40,999 bases of DNA from NCBI GenBank assembly GCA_026393835.1, contig JAPKZK010000133.1:1-40999 (forward strand), in the 5' to 3' direction. Below the pieces are notes generated by a model. It made no database searches. It was not told the origin of the DNA and saw only the letters and a program-made list of their open reading frames with translations. A program made the translations under genes and the position numbers. Source of the DNA: Candidatus Aminicenantota bacterium. GTDB lineage: Bacteria > Acidobacteriota > Aminicenantia > UBA2199. Below, piece after piece: positions 8,154 through 16,645 of the stretch (within the stretch, counting starts at the first letter, position 1; each line of letters opens with the position of its first letter).

Positions 8154-8351
8154 ATGTTTGGAAGTCTTGGACTTTGGGAAATTTTAGTTATCATACTGGT
8201 AGTCGCCATACTATTCGGCGGGAAGAAACTGCCCCAACTTGGAAAAAGCCTGGGCGAAGGTATTATGAACTTCAAGGGCGCTATGAAGCAAGGCGCTGAA
8301 GAGGCAAAGGCGAAAGAAGAGAAAAAATTGGAAAATGAGAAGGAAAATTGA
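8154..8351 (+). CDS. tatA: Sec-independent (Tat) translocase subunit TatA/E
   Basis: A 65-residue single-span protein of the Tat pore-forming subunit family. An N-terminal membrane segment (about residues 7-20) is followed by the FG hinge (F21-G22), an amphipathic helix GGKKLPQLGKSLGEGI, and a charged, Glu/Lys-rich tail. It oligomerises at the inner membrane for export of folded proteins. TatA is favoured over TatB because of the short length and the LFGGKKLPQLG signature. The start follows AAGGAG. No tatB or tatC is nearby, so the rest of the translocase is encoded elsewhere. Confidence 0.93.
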   Translation: MFGSLGLWEILVIILVVAILFGGKKLPQLGKSLGEGIMNFKGAMKQGAEEAKAKEEKKLENEKEN

Positions 8352-8416
8352 AGAGTTGACCGGGAAGATAATAAACAAAAAACGCTACCCGTATAGCCCT
8401 CAGTAGGAATGAAACA

Positions 8417-10216
8417 ATGAGAATGGAGCACATCAGGAATTTTTCGATCATCGCCCACATCGATCATGGAAAAACCACGCTGTCGGACCGATTACTGGAA
8501 ATCACGGGCGCGATTCCGCCCAGGGAAATGCAGGAGCAAGTATTGGATTCCATGGACCTGGAACGGGAACGGGGCATTACCATAAAATCGCATTTTGTCT
8601 GTCTGAACTATAAAGATGAAAAGGGGCGGGAATACATCATCAATCTTATCGATACTCCGGGGCACATCGATTTCAATTATGAAGTTTCCCGATCTTTGGC
8701 CGCCTGTGAAGGCGCATTGTTGGTGATCGATTGCAGCCAGGGCGTGGAAGCGCAAACGGTTGCCAATACGTACCTGGCCATGGAGCACGACCTGGTGTTG
8801 ATCCCCATCATGAATAAGATCGACCTGCCCAATAATGAACTGGAGAAATCCCTGGACCAGATGGAAAACATTATTGGGCTCAGCCGGGACGAAGCCATGT
8901 TGGTGAGCGCCAAAACCGGCCAGGGGGTGGATAAGATCATCCCAGCCATTATCGAGCACATTCCCCCGCCCGAGGGCGACCCCTCCAAACCGCTGAAAGC
9001 CCTGCTTTTCGATTCCTGGTTCGATTCTTACCGGGGGGTGATTATCCTGGTCCGGATCATCGACGGCGTCCTGGAAAAAAGAGACAAAATTAAATTCTTA
9101 TCTAACAATGCCGAATACGAAATCATGGAACTGGGCATCCATACCCCCAAACCAAAACCATTGCAGAAACTTTCCGCCGGCGAAGTGGGTTACATCATCG
9201 GCAGTATCAAGAACATCCATGAAGTTAAAATCGGCGACACCGTCACCCTGGCCAAAGAAGCGGCCGTCGAAGCGTTACCCGGTTTCAAGGAACCTCTGCC
9301 CATGGTGTTTGCGGGTTTTTATCCCGGCGAGGGCACCAGTCATGAAGAGCTGCGAGACGCCATTGAGAAGCTAACCTTAAACGACTCCTCGTTGACCTAT
9401 GAACCGGAGAGTTCACCCGCGCTGGGCATCGGTTTCCGCTGCGGGTTCCTGGGGCTGCTGCACAAGGAGATCATCCAGGAGCGATTGGAACGGGAATACA
9501 ACCTTTCCATCGTTTCCACGGCGCCTTCGGTGCGTTACCGCGTGACCAATACCTTAAATGAGGTGTTCGAGATCGAATCCCCGGCGAAACTCCCGCCCCC
9601 GCAAAATCTCAAAATGATCGAAGAGCCTTTCCTGGAAGCCATCATTATTACTCCCGAAGCCTACCTGGGAAATATTTTGAAACTGCTGCAAAACCGCAGG
9701 GGGGTCCATAAGAAGCTGGATTACATCGGCGCCCAGCGCATTCATTTAACCTATGAACTGCCCCTGGCTGAAGTATTGTATGACTTTTTCAATAAAATAA
9801 AATCATTGTCTCAAGGGTATGCTTCTTTTGACTATGAGTTCAAAGAGTACCGGGAATCTCCCCTTATTAAACTGGATATCCTGGTGAACAGTCAGCCGGT
9901 GGATGCGCTGGCATTAATCGTGCATAAAGATAAGGCTTACCAGATCGGTTCGCAATTGACTTCCAAAATGAAAGCCGTTATTCCCAGGCAATTGTTTGAA
10001 GTGGTTATCCAGGCAGCCATCCACAAACGGGTGATCGCCAAAACCGTGGTGAAAGCGTTAAGGAAAAATGTCCTGGCGAAATGCTACGGCGGGGATATTT
10101 CCCGGAAAATGAAACTCCTGGAAAAACAGAAAAAAGGCAAGAGGCGCATGAAGCGTATCGGGAAGATCGATATCCCGCAGGAAGCCTTTCTCGCCGCCCT
10201 AGAACTGGAAGATTAA
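8417..10216 (+). CDS. lepA: Elongation factor 4 (LepA) ribosomal GTPase
   Basis: A 599-residue translational GTPase of the normal length for LepA/EF4. G-domain motifs are AHIDHGKTT (G1), RGITIK (G2), DTPGHIDF (G3), NKIDLP (G4) and SAKTG (G5). Domains II and III follow, then the LepA-specific C-terminal domain ending with AKCYGGDISRKMKLLEKQKK and RRMKRIGKIDIPQEAF, which distinguishes it from EF-G. EF4 acts on stalled ribosomes or during initiation. AGGA at 8405-8408 supports ATG 8417; ATG 8423 is an alternative. It is probably co-transcribed with tatA. It converges with the M48 protease gene, whose stop is 26 nt away. Confidence 0.97.
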   Translation: MRMEHIRNFSIIAHIDHGKTTLSDRLLEITGAIPPREMQEQVLDSMDLERERGITIKSHFVCLNYKDEKGREYIINLIDTPGHIDFNYEVSRSLAACEGALLVIDCSQGVEAQTVANTYLAMEHDLVLIPIMNKIDLPNNELEKSLDQMENIIGLSRDEAMLVSAKTGQGVDKIIPAIIEHIPPPEGDPSKPLKALLFDSWFDSYRGVIILVRIIDGVLEKRDKIKFLSNNAEYEIMELGIHTPKPKPLQKLSAGEVGYIIGSIKNIHEVKIGDTVTLAKEAAVEALPGFKEPLPMVFAGFYPGEGTSHEELRDAIEKLTLNDSSLTYEPESSPALGIGFRCGFLGLLHKEIIQERLEREYNLSIVSTAPSVRYRVTNTLNEVFEIESPAKLPPPQNLKMIEEPFLEAIIITPEAYLGNILKLLQNRRGVHKKLDYIGAQRIHLTYELPLAEVLYDFFNKIKSLSQGYASFDYEFKEYRESPLIKLDILVNSQPVDALALIVHKDKAYQIGSQLTSKMKAVIPRQLFEVVIQAAIHKRVIAKTVVKALRKNVLAKCYGGDISRKMKLLEKQKKGKRRMKRIGKIDIPQEAFLAALELED

Positions 10217-10242
10217 TAAAAGCTTTTGGAAGTCGAAGACTT

Positions 10243-12069
10243 TCACAGAAATCCATTCTTTTGCAGGGCTTCTTTCATTTTTTCGTACTGTTTTTTCAGA
10301 TAGCGGCCATCTTCCGTGCCCAGTTCCAGGGCGCGTTTGGAGGCGTTGAGGGCTTCCGGATACAGATGGTTTTGGTAATAAGCTTCCGCCAGGGTATCCA
10401 GGGAATGGGCCGACTCCTTCATTCCAACCGAATCCCCAGCCAGTTTTAGCGCCCGTTTCGGGTCCCGCAGCGACTCATCTCCCGAGGTCAACAGCAGCCA
10501 GGCCAGGTTATTCAATGTTTCCGGCTGTTGGTAATTTAAACCCACGGCATATTCATAGGCCTTTTTGGCTTTTTGCCATTCTTGCAGTTGATAGTATAAT
10601 TCGCCCAGTACTGAATACAGCCTGTGATCGTCCGGCGTCGACTCCAGTTGATGTTCGATAATGGCGGCCCAACGTTTCAAATTAGGTTGACCTTTATAAG
10701 AAACCACGCTGAAGAGGATTAATAAGACGGCAAAGACGCCTATCCAGCGTTTTACTTTGCGGTTATGGAGGCTCACCGTTGCCGGGTCCGCCATGGCCTT
10801 TTTTATGTAGTCGATTCTCTGGGAAAGATTGAAATGGTGCCAGTTGGATTTTTTCCCATCGTCGCCCAGGCGAACGCCCAATTTCATAAACGAGGAGATC
10901 ATATAGTTGGCATCGATGCCAGATTCGATGCAGAACCCATCGGCCTGTCGTTCGAAGTTCCGCATAAAAAAACCGAAGATAAAGCGGAAATAACCGACAA
11001 AAATCAGTAATAAAACAGGGATGGAAATAGCGCTTATCACTCCTGTATTGATGACATTCTGCCCGGGGAAAACGATTCCCAATCCCTTGTGGGTGGTTAA
11101 AAAGAAATCCAGTATCCAGTCCTGGACGGCGCCGGTTAAGAGCATAAGTCCCATAAGAAATACCAGGTAGAGCGGGAGATGTTTTTTCTTTACATGGCCC
11201 ACTTCGTGGCTGACCACGGCCATGATTTCATTTTCGTCCAGCAGGTCCATCAGGGCCGGGGTAATCAACAGGTAGCGGAAGGGAGCAGCCACGCCCATCA
11301 CGCCGGCGGTTACCAGGCCTTTGCCCAGGGCGTTCCAGGACATGATTTCTTTAAATTTTACGCCCTGGGATTGGGCAAAAGCGATTATCTTATCTTTTAA
11401 TTCGGAAGGGGGGAGGGGTTTGCAGTCCCACAGCCGGGTGATAAAAATGGGTGCGAATAGGGCAACCACCACCAGGAAAACTCCTGAAAAAACCTCGCGG
11501 AACAGTGGGGCGTTTATTAAATCTTCCAGCCCCGGCACGAGCAGTGTGGAGACATCGTAAATTACGGTGAGGATGAGCCAGGGCACAAGTATCACCAGGT
11601 TGAATTTGATATTGGAACGGATGTAATGCTGCGCGGAGCGGTCAAGGTCCAGTACATCTCCCATGGCATGGAAACCCCAATACCAGACAATAACCAGGTG
11701 AAGCATAAAAAACGCCAGCCCGATGATGTTGGTAAGAAATTCTGAGAACCCGAAAATAAATACCTGGGCAACCAGGTATTTGAGATCGAAAACGAAAATT
11801 TCAAAGGCGAAGAGAGCAATGCCAATGACGATATGGATATTGGTGCGGCTGAAGTATTCTTTTTTGGCTTCTTCGAGGGTAATGGTTCCCAGCTTGAGTC
11901 GGCGCCTTAGTTGGAGGAATCTATTCCGGGTAAAGTTCCAGAATCCCAGGATTACGATCAGGATGCACATTATGTCCTGGGTCATGGTAAACATCCCGCC
12001 CGGCGCGGCCGGGGCGCCGAGAAAGACCATGATGGCGATGATGAAATATAAAAAGTTTGTATATATCAT
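10243..12069 (-). CDS. M48-family membrane zinc peptidase with C-terminal TPRs
   Basis: A 608-residue protein on the minus strand. The N-terminal half has several membrane segments (starting FLYFIIAIMVFLGAP), as in Ste24/CAAX prenyl protease homologues. The metal site is SHEVGH (H288, E289, H292), and the third ligand is probably E373 in ERQADGF. After another membrane segment (WIGVFAVLLILFSVV) comes a TPR region of about 150 residues, including LYSVLGELYYQLQEWQKAKKAYEYA-type repeats; this suggests a protein-binding role. The family includes membrane protein quality-control proteases; the substrate is unknown. Two AAGGAAAA runs precede the ATG. A promoter is recognisable upstream (12109-12137). 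Confidence 0.88.
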   Translation of the reverse strand: MIYTNFLYFIIAIMVFLGAPAAPGGMFTMTQDIMCILIVILGFWNFTRNRFLQLRRRLKLGTITLEEAKKEYFSRTNIHIVIGIALFAFEIFVFDLKYLVAQVFIFGFSEFLTNIIGLAFFMLHLVIVWYWGFHAMGDVLDLDRSAQHYIRSNIKFNLVILVPWLILTVIYDVSTLLVPGLEDLINAPLFREVFSGVFLVVVALFAPIFITRLWDCKPLPPSELKDKIIAFAQSQGVKFKEIMSWNALGKGLVTAGVMGVAAPFRYLLITPALMDLLDENEIMAVVSHEVGHVKKKHLPLYLVFLMGLMLLTGAVQDWILDFFLTTHKGLGIVFPGQNVINTGVISAISIPVLLLIFVGYFRFIFGFFMRNFERQADGFCIESGIDANYMISSFMKLGVRLGDDGKKSNWHHFNLSQRIDYIKKAMADPATVSLHNRKVKRWIGVFAVLLILFSVVSYKGQPNLKRWAAIIEHQLESTPDDHRLYSVLGELYYQLQEWQKAKKAYEYAVGLNYQQPETLNNLAWLLLTSGDESLRDPKRALKLAGDSVGMKESAHSLDTLAEAYYQNHLYPEALNASKRALELGTEDGRYLKKQYEKMKEALQKNGFL

Positions 12070-12108
12070 TTTTCCTTTTTCCTTTTTAACTGTTTATCGT
12101 ACCTACCC

Positions 12109-12137
12109 ATTTTATCAAAAAAAGATTTTATTGTCAT
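12109..12137 (-). promoter_or_regulatory. Probable promoter of the M48 peptidase gene
   Basis: On the minus strand, ATGACA (complement of 12132-12137) and TAAAAT (complement of 12109-12114) are 17 bp apart, about 40 nt upstream of the ATG at 12069. One mismatch to TTGACA and one to TATAAT. Confidence 0.5.
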
Positions 12138-12180
12138 CCAAAGGGAATAGGAATTTTAATGATGAATGATAAACCACTGC

Positions 12181-12240
12181 CGTGACCCCGGGTCACGATT
12201 GACCATAAAAATAAATCTCCATCCTGACTCCGGGTCACGA
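12181..12240. repeat. Pair of related palindromes, GTGACCCCGGGTCAC type
   Basis: CGTGACCCCGGGTCACG (12181-12197) is a perfect 17-nt palindrome around one central base. A second, imperfect copy, TGACTCCGGGTCACG, ends near 12239, about 43 nt away in the same orientation. They lie between the M48 gene promoter and the 3' end of the hypothetical gene at 12283-12633. They could be an operator pair, a terminator or REP-like units. Confidence 0.45.
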
Positions 12241-12282
12241 AAAAGCATCGCCACGACCTTTCATTGGATAACCGAGACCCGG

Positions 12283-12633
12283 CTAACTATCCTGTTTTCC
12301 TTCGGTTTCATCCACTTTCTCCTTTTTCCCCGGATGTTTTGCTTTAAAGTAGGGGGAGAGTTCTTTATAGATTCGTCCTGCTTCTGCCGAGCCTTCTTTG
12401 GCTAAGCTTCTTACTGTATTGTAATAAAGTCGGGCGACCGTATATGCATCCGATTCCAGCACGGTTCTCGTATCTTTTACTTTCTTGTGAAGCGCATCCA
12501 GGTATACATCGATATTGCGTAGATTCGCATGCAGGTTTACCAACCTGTCGAATTCCGATGCCGGTACCGTATGGGGCATAAATTCCGGGTTGGCCCGGAT
12601 AAATACATGAGTCTGCTTAATTGCGATAGTCAA
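12283..12633 (-). CDS. Conserved hypothetical protein, about 116 residues
   Basis: I do not know a function. The protein is soluble and helical. The segment ESDAYTVARLYYNTVRSLAK followed by GSAEAGRIYKELSPYFK resembles a family of short hypothetical proteins with the pattern EAYxxALxFYxxVxxAAKxxxPGAxxIYxxLxxxF, recalled from many bacteria. The tail is charged (HPGKKEKVDETEGKQDS). The start is uncertain: the longest frame begins at a TTG (12633) without a Shine-Dalgarno, and the next good ATG is at residue 19. It is divergent from the cysteine synthase gene. Confidence 0.55.
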   Translation of the reverse strand: MTIAIKQTHVFIRANPEFMPHTVPASEFDRLVNLHANLRNIDVYLDALHKKVKDTRTVLESDAYTVARLYYNTVRSLAKEGSAEAGRIYKELSPYFKAKHPGKKEKVDETEGKQDS

Positions 12634-12701
12634 GGGAGGGTTGGAAAGCCGCGGGGAAAAGGAAGCGAGGAAGAGCGGGTTATCGCTTTTTAACTTTACT
12701 C

Positions 12702-12760
12702 TTTACAGTTACCTTAAATTGATATACACTATTCCACTTAAGGAATATTAAGGAATAGTG
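12702..12760 (+). promoter_or_regulatory. Promoter with overlapping inverted and direct repeats, cysteine synthase gene
   Basis: TTTACA (12702-12707), a 17-bp spacer and TACACT (12725-12730) make a plausible promoter. A perfect inverted repeat, CACTATTCC (12727-12735) and GGAATAGTG (12752-12760), overlaps the -10 box and reaches almost to the start codon. Inside it are two head-to-tail copies of TTAAGGAATA (12738-12747 and 12748-12757), exactly 10 bp apart. The AAGGA Shine-Dalgarno (12750-12754) lies in the second copy. This looks like an operator for a dimeric regulator on one face of the helix. Confidence 0.5.
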
Positions 12761-12764
12761 CATA

Positions 12765-13745
12765 ATGACAGATAAACGAACATATAACAGTATCCTGGAA
12801 GCGGTAGGAAACACGCCGCTGGTACGCCTGAACAAAATAACCGACGGCGTCGAGAGCGAGATTTTTGCTAAACTGGAGTTCCTCAACCCCATGGGCAGCA
12901 TTAAAGACCGCATCGCCAAATATATGATCGAGAAAGCTGAAAAAGAAGGCCGCATCAAAGAAGGACAGCTTATCATCGAGAACTCATCGGGCAACACGGC
13001 ATTGGGACTGGCCCTGGTGGCTATCCAGAAAGGATATAAAGTAAAAGTAATCGTCAGGGATTCCCTCAGCAAAGAAAAACTGGACCAACTGCGCGCCCTG
13101 GACGTGGAAGTACAAAAAGTAGACCATACCCTTCCCCCGGGTTCGCCGGATAGTTATAATAACATCACCCCCCGTATCGTGGCCCAAACCCCGGGCTGCT
13201 TTTTCCCGGACCAACACAACAACCGCGAGAACAACGAAACCCACTACCGCACCACGGGCCCTGAAATCTGGGAACAGATGGACGGGCGGATCGATTATTT
13301 CGTGGCCGGCATGGGCACCGGCGGCACCATTGGCGGCGTGTCCCGGTTTCTCAAAGAAAAAGACCCCCATATCAAAATCATCGGCCTCGATCCCGCCGGC
13401 TCGATTTTCTATGACTATTTTCATACGGGGAAATTGGAAAAAGCCGGGACCTACCTGGTAGAAGGATTGGGCGACGAGTTTTTGATCGGTTGCGCGGATT
13501 TTTCCCTTATCGACGATATGTATCGCGTTTCCGATAAAGAAGTCTTTCATCATGCGCGGTTACTGGTGCGGAAAGAAGGTATCATGGCCGGGGGGTCCAG
13601 CGGGGCCGCGTTATTCGGCGTTTTAAAATTGGCCCGCTCCCTGGATAAACCCGCCCGGATCGTTACTATTTTCCCGGACAGCGCCTCCCGCTACCTCAGC
13701 ACTATTTTCAATGATAAATGGATGCAATCCAAAGGATTGTTATAA
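12765..13745 (+). CDS. PLP-dependent cysteine synthase / cystathionine beta-synthase-like enzyme
   Basis: A 326-residue fold-type II PLP enzyme. The cofactor lysine is K47 in NPMGSIKDR. The phosphate/substrate loop is ENSSGNTALGLALVA, where most relatives have P/T-T-SGNTG. The glycine-rich loop is GMGTGGTIGGVSRFLKEK and the late PLP contact is GGSSGAALFG. Family members condense O-acetylserine or serine with sulfide or homocysteine. The region KIIGLDPAGSIF and the segment PGCFFPDQHNNRENNETHYRTTGPEI resemble the CBS branch, but no CBS regulatory domains are present. Thus the choice between O-acetylserine sulfhydrylase and CBS is open. Start: ATG after AAGGA inside the repeated operator-like region. 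Confidence 0.88.
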   Translation: MTDKRTYNSILEAVGNTPLVRLNKITDGVESEIFAKLEFLNPMGSIKDRIAKYMIEKAEKEGRIKEGQLIIENSSGNTALGLALVAIQKGYKVKVIVRDSLSKEKLDQLRALDVEVQKVDHTLPPGSPDSYNNITPRIVAQTPGCFFPDQHNNRENNETHYRTTGPEIWEQMDGRIDYFVAGMGTGGTIGGVSRFLKEKDPHIKIIGLDPAGSIFYDYFHTGKLEKAGTYLVEGLGDEFLIGCADFSLIDDMYRVSDKEVFHHARLLVRKEGIMAGGSSGAALFGVLKLARSLDKPARIVTIFPDSASRYLSTIFNDKWMQSKGLL

Positions 13746-13818
13746 CAAATATAATCTAGCCGCAGACAAGCGACGGACACACGCATCGCGACAAACACAG
13801 ACAAAAGCGCCCCCCTGT

Positions 13819-15111
13819 TTAAGTCCTGGTATATACAATTTTCCCATTGACAATCGTATATGCCACCACGCCTTTACCTTCCCAGCCGATAAAGGGACAA
13901 TTCACGGATTTGGAATAGAAATCCCCTGAGTTGATTTTAAAAGGCCGGTTTAAATCCAGGATAGTCAAATCCGCCGGGCATCCCGGTTTCACAGCGCCCC
14001 TGCCCTCCAGGTTTAAAATGCGGGCCGGGTTCGTGGAAAATAATTCGATCAACCGCTTGATATCGATAATCCCGGTCCTTACCAGCCGGTCGTAAATAAC
14101 TGGGAAAGACGTTTCCATACCGATCACACCAAAGGGCGTTCTTTCGAAGGGGCGGTTTTTTTCCTCTGTCGGATGTGGGGCATGGTCCGAGGCAATACAA
14201 TCGATCAGGCCGGTTCTAATCCCCTCTACCAGCGCCAGCCGGTCTTCTTCCGTCCGTAGCGGCGGTTTCATTTTATATACCGCGTCCAGGCCATCCGCGA
14301 TCAAATCCTCAGTCAGCAGTAAATGATGCGGGGTCGCATCGCAGGTAACAATCACGCCCCTTTTCTTTGCGGCCCTTACCAGTTCCAGGGAGCCCCTGGT
14401 GGAGAGATGGGTCAGGTGAAGCTTGCCCCGGATTTCTTCCTGTATTTCGAGATCCCTGGCCACAATTACATCCTCTGCCGCGGCGGGGATTCCTTTGAGA
14501 CCATACAACCGTGAGATTTTCCCTTCATTTACCTGGCCGTCGGCGGTCATGGCATGGTCCTCCGGGTGTTCGATCACGGGCAAACCGAAGATTTTGGCTG
14601 TTTTTAACGCTTCCCGTAACAAGCGACGGTTGGTGACGCACCAGCCGTCGTCGGAAAAACCTTTTACACCGGCTTTATAAAGGGCCTCCATATCCACCAG
14701 TTCATTGCCTTCCAGTTTTTTTGAAATGGCTGCCACGGGAAAAATATTGACCAGGTCTGTTTCTTCTGTTTTTAAAAGGATATAGCCCGTGACCGAGGGG
14801 TTATCGTTTACCGGCGCGGTATTGGCCATGCAGGCGATAGATGTAAACCCGCCGGCGGCGGCGGCCCGGGAACCGGAGGCGATGGTTTCTTTATGCTCCT
14901 GGCCCGGCTCCCTTAAGTGTACGTGCATGTCGATAAACCCGGGGCTGATGACCAGTCCACCGGCGTCGATGGTTTGGGCATCGGCGGCGGAATTTTTATT
15001 TATGGCCCCTGATATTTCGGCGATTTTCCCCTCTTCGATTAAGATATCGACCTCTGCGTCGAAACCGGCTGCCGGATCGATCAAGCGTCCATTCTTAAGC
15101 AACAAATTCAT
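13819..15111 (-). CDS. pyrC: Dihydroorotase (class I)
   Basis: A 430-residue amidohydrolase of pyrimidine biosynthesis that interconverts carbamoyl aspartate and dihydroorotate. Zinc ligands are H63 and H65 in DMHVHLREPG. Further landmarks are FSDDGW, ATPHHLLLTED, YKMKPPLR, CIASDHAPHP (catalytic Asp) and ERTPFGVIGMET. I choose ATG 15111 because AAGGAGG lies just upstream on the minus strand; the longer frame from 15132 would translate that Shine-Dalgarno. The leader upstream is purine-rich, and a TATAAT (complement of 15199-15204) suggests a leader of about 80-90 nt. It converges with the cysteine synthase gene. Confidence 0.95.
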   Translation of the reverse strand: MNLLLKNGRLIDPAAGFDAEVDILIEEGKIAEISGAINKNSAADAQTIDAGGLVISPGFIDMHVHLREPGQEHKETIASGSRAAAAGGFTSIACMANTAPVNDNPSVTGYILLKTEETDLVNIFPVAAISKKLEGNELVDMEALYKAGVKGFSDDGWCVTNRRLLREALKTAKIFGLPVIEHPEDHAMTADGQVNEGKISRLYGLKGIPAAAEDVIVARDLEIQEEIRGKLHLTHLSTRGSLELVRAAKKRGVIVTCDATPHHLLLTEDLIADGLDAVYKMKPPLRTEEDRLALVEGIRTGLIDCIASDHAPHPTEEKNRPFERTPFGVIGMETSFPVIYDRLVRTGIIDIKRLIELFSTNPARILNLEGRGAVKPGCPADLTILDLNRPFKINSGDFYSKSVNCPFIGWEGKGVVAYTIVNGKIVYTRT

Positions 15112-15279
15112 ACCTACCTCCTTCTTTCTCACCTTGGCGCATCACACCTTCGTCGCAACCTCACTTTCTTGCATCTTCACTTTCTACCTTCTCCGTCTAT
15201 TATACCCCATAAAGCGATTTTTGAAAAGTGGTATAAGCAAAGTATCCGGAGAAAAATGGCAGAGAACCCAAAATAACAC

Positions 15280-15308
15280 TTGCAAAATACCGTAGTTTTG
15301 TGTAAAAT
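15280..15308 (+). promoter_or_regulatory. Promoter of the secreted TPR protein gene
   Basis: TTGCAA (15280-15285), a 17-bp spacer and TAAAAT (15303-15308). Transcription should begin about 40 nt before the ATG at 15355, which has AAAGGAGC upstream. Confidence 0.6.
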
Positions 15309-15354
15309 TAACTTTCCGAATATTCGAGAATAAACTATCGAAAAGGAGCAAAAG

Positions 15355-16548
15355 ATGAAAAAGTTAAGCTTTTTAATACTGATTTCGTTCTTCATTATCC
15401 TTCCGTGCCTTGGGCAGGATGATATCGGGTATACCAAAGATTACATCGATGCCATGCAAAAGACAGGCAACGAGCGAATCACATTGTTAAAGGCATATAT
15501 CCAGAAGTATCCCGATACCTCCGGTCAATTCACTCGCCTGGCGTACTACTGGCTGGCATTGGATTATTTCCAGGCCAAGAATTATGAGGAAGCAGTAAAA
15601 CGGGGAGAAGAGCGTCTCAAAATAGGGAATTTCGGGCAGGGCGAAGAAGCCAGGATGACGCTGATGCTGGCAAACTCTTTCGCCGTCAAAAGCGCGTCAA
15701 TCTTCAACAAGGACAAAGCAATGCAATATATAGAGAAAGCGATGGACCTGGGCAATAAAGATGATGATAAAGACGTGGTGAAAACAGCCCAGGATCTTAA
15801 GAAATCGCTTTCCGGTCCCGTGGCCCCCCCCCCTCCCAACCTGACCCCGGAACAAAAAATCAAACGGCACGCTTCCCTGGATGAATACAGCGAAGCCATC
15901 GCTTATTACAAGACCCTGGGCGACAGTGATAAAAACAATCCTGAAATTCAAAAAACCTATGCCAATGCTCTTTTCAAAGTCGACCAGTTGGATGCGGCGT
16001 TAAAGGAATACCAGGCCCTCTATGCCAAAGACCGGAAGGGCTCATATGCTCTCCGCATCGGTGAAATTTATGCTAAAAAAGCTGAAAAGAGTAAAGTCTA
16101 CTGTGATTCGGCCGTTACTTACTTCCTGGAAGCCGGGCTGTTGTCCCAGAAAGAAAATAACCCCGCCAATGTGAAAGCTGCTTTCGGCAATGCTGAATTC
16201 CAACTGTTCGAAAAATACGATTATAATAAAAAGGTAAAAGAACTGGAATCCGTCCAGAAAAAAGGTGCGTCTTCTGCCCAAAAGAACCTGGCAGCGATTA
16301 AAGATAAGGAACGCGAACTGCGCAAACTTAAGAGAAAAATCCGCGACGAGTATGAATCCATGGATATGGGCGCCCCCCCGTATCTCGAAGACCAGGTAGC
16401 GAAACTGGAACAGGATATCGAAACATTGAAAGCAGGTGGAGATACCGGCGACAGCGGCGAATTTGCAAAATTGGAAGCCGAAATGGTACGTATCCAGAAA
16501 GAACTGGAAACCTTGAAATCAAACGCCAAAAAACGCCTGGGTCTTTAA
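15355..16548 (+). CDS. Secreted TPR/coiled-coil protein
   Basis: A 397-residue protein with a classic signal peptide (MKKLSFLILISFFIILPCLGQ), probably cleaved near CLGQ/DD; the single Cys lacks a good lipobox. Residues about 25-260 carry repeated helical hairpins of TPR type, for example YYWLALDYFQAKNYEEAVKRG and YANALFKVDQLDAALKEYQAL, split by a proline stretch (PVAPPPPNLTP). The C-terminal 120 residues are highly charged coiled coil (KNLAAIKDKERELRKLKRK and the final helix). It is probably periplasmic and a scaffold or assembly factor; no enzyme motif is seen. It has its own promoter and a terminator directly downstream, so it is monocistronic. Confidence 0.8.
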   Translation: MKKLSFLILISFFIILPCLGQDDIGYTKDYIDAMQKTGNERITLLKAYIQKYPDTSGQFTRLAYYWLALDYFQAKNYEEAVKRGEERLKIGNFGQGEEARMTLMLANSFAVKSASIFNKDKAMQYIEKAMDLGNKDDDKDVVKTAQDLKKSLSGPVAPPPPNLTPEQKIKRHASLDEYSEAIAYYKTLGDSDKNNPEIQKTYANALFKVDQLDAALKEYQALYAKDRKGSYALRIGEIYAKKAEKSKVYCDSAVTYFLEAGLLSQKENNPANVKAAFGNAEFQLFEKYDYNKKVKELESVQKKGASSAQKNLAAIKDKERELRKLKRKIRDEYESMDMGAPPYLEDQVAKLEQDIETLKAGGDTGDSGEFAKLEAEMVRIQKELETLKSNAKKRLGL

Positions 16549-16574
16549 CTCTAAATATAAACGTAAGCTGAGAC

Positions 16575-16628
16575 AAAGGGAACGGCGCACGGTGAACGGT
16601 GAACGCTGCATCGTGCACCGTTCCCTTT
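16575..16628. terminator. Bidirectional intrinsic terminator
   Basis: AAAGGGAACGG (16575-16585) and its perfect complement CCGTTCCCTTT (16618-16628), followed by ATCTTTT on the plus strand. It sits between the convergent TPR gene and the hypothetical gene at 16646. The loop contains tandem GGTGAAC copies. Confidence 0.75.
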
Positions 16629-16645
16629 ATCTTTTCATAGAACAA

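Noticed and set aside
8677..8988. Long minus-strand open frames inside lepA and other core genes
   Set aside because: They are opposite strongly conserved coding sequence, lack start signals and show no recognisable protein pattern.
12727..12760. An RNA hairpin sequestering the cysteine synthase Shine-Dalgarno
   Set aside because: The predicted transcription start (about 12737) lies downstream of the left arm, so the RNA would lack it; a DNA operator fits better.
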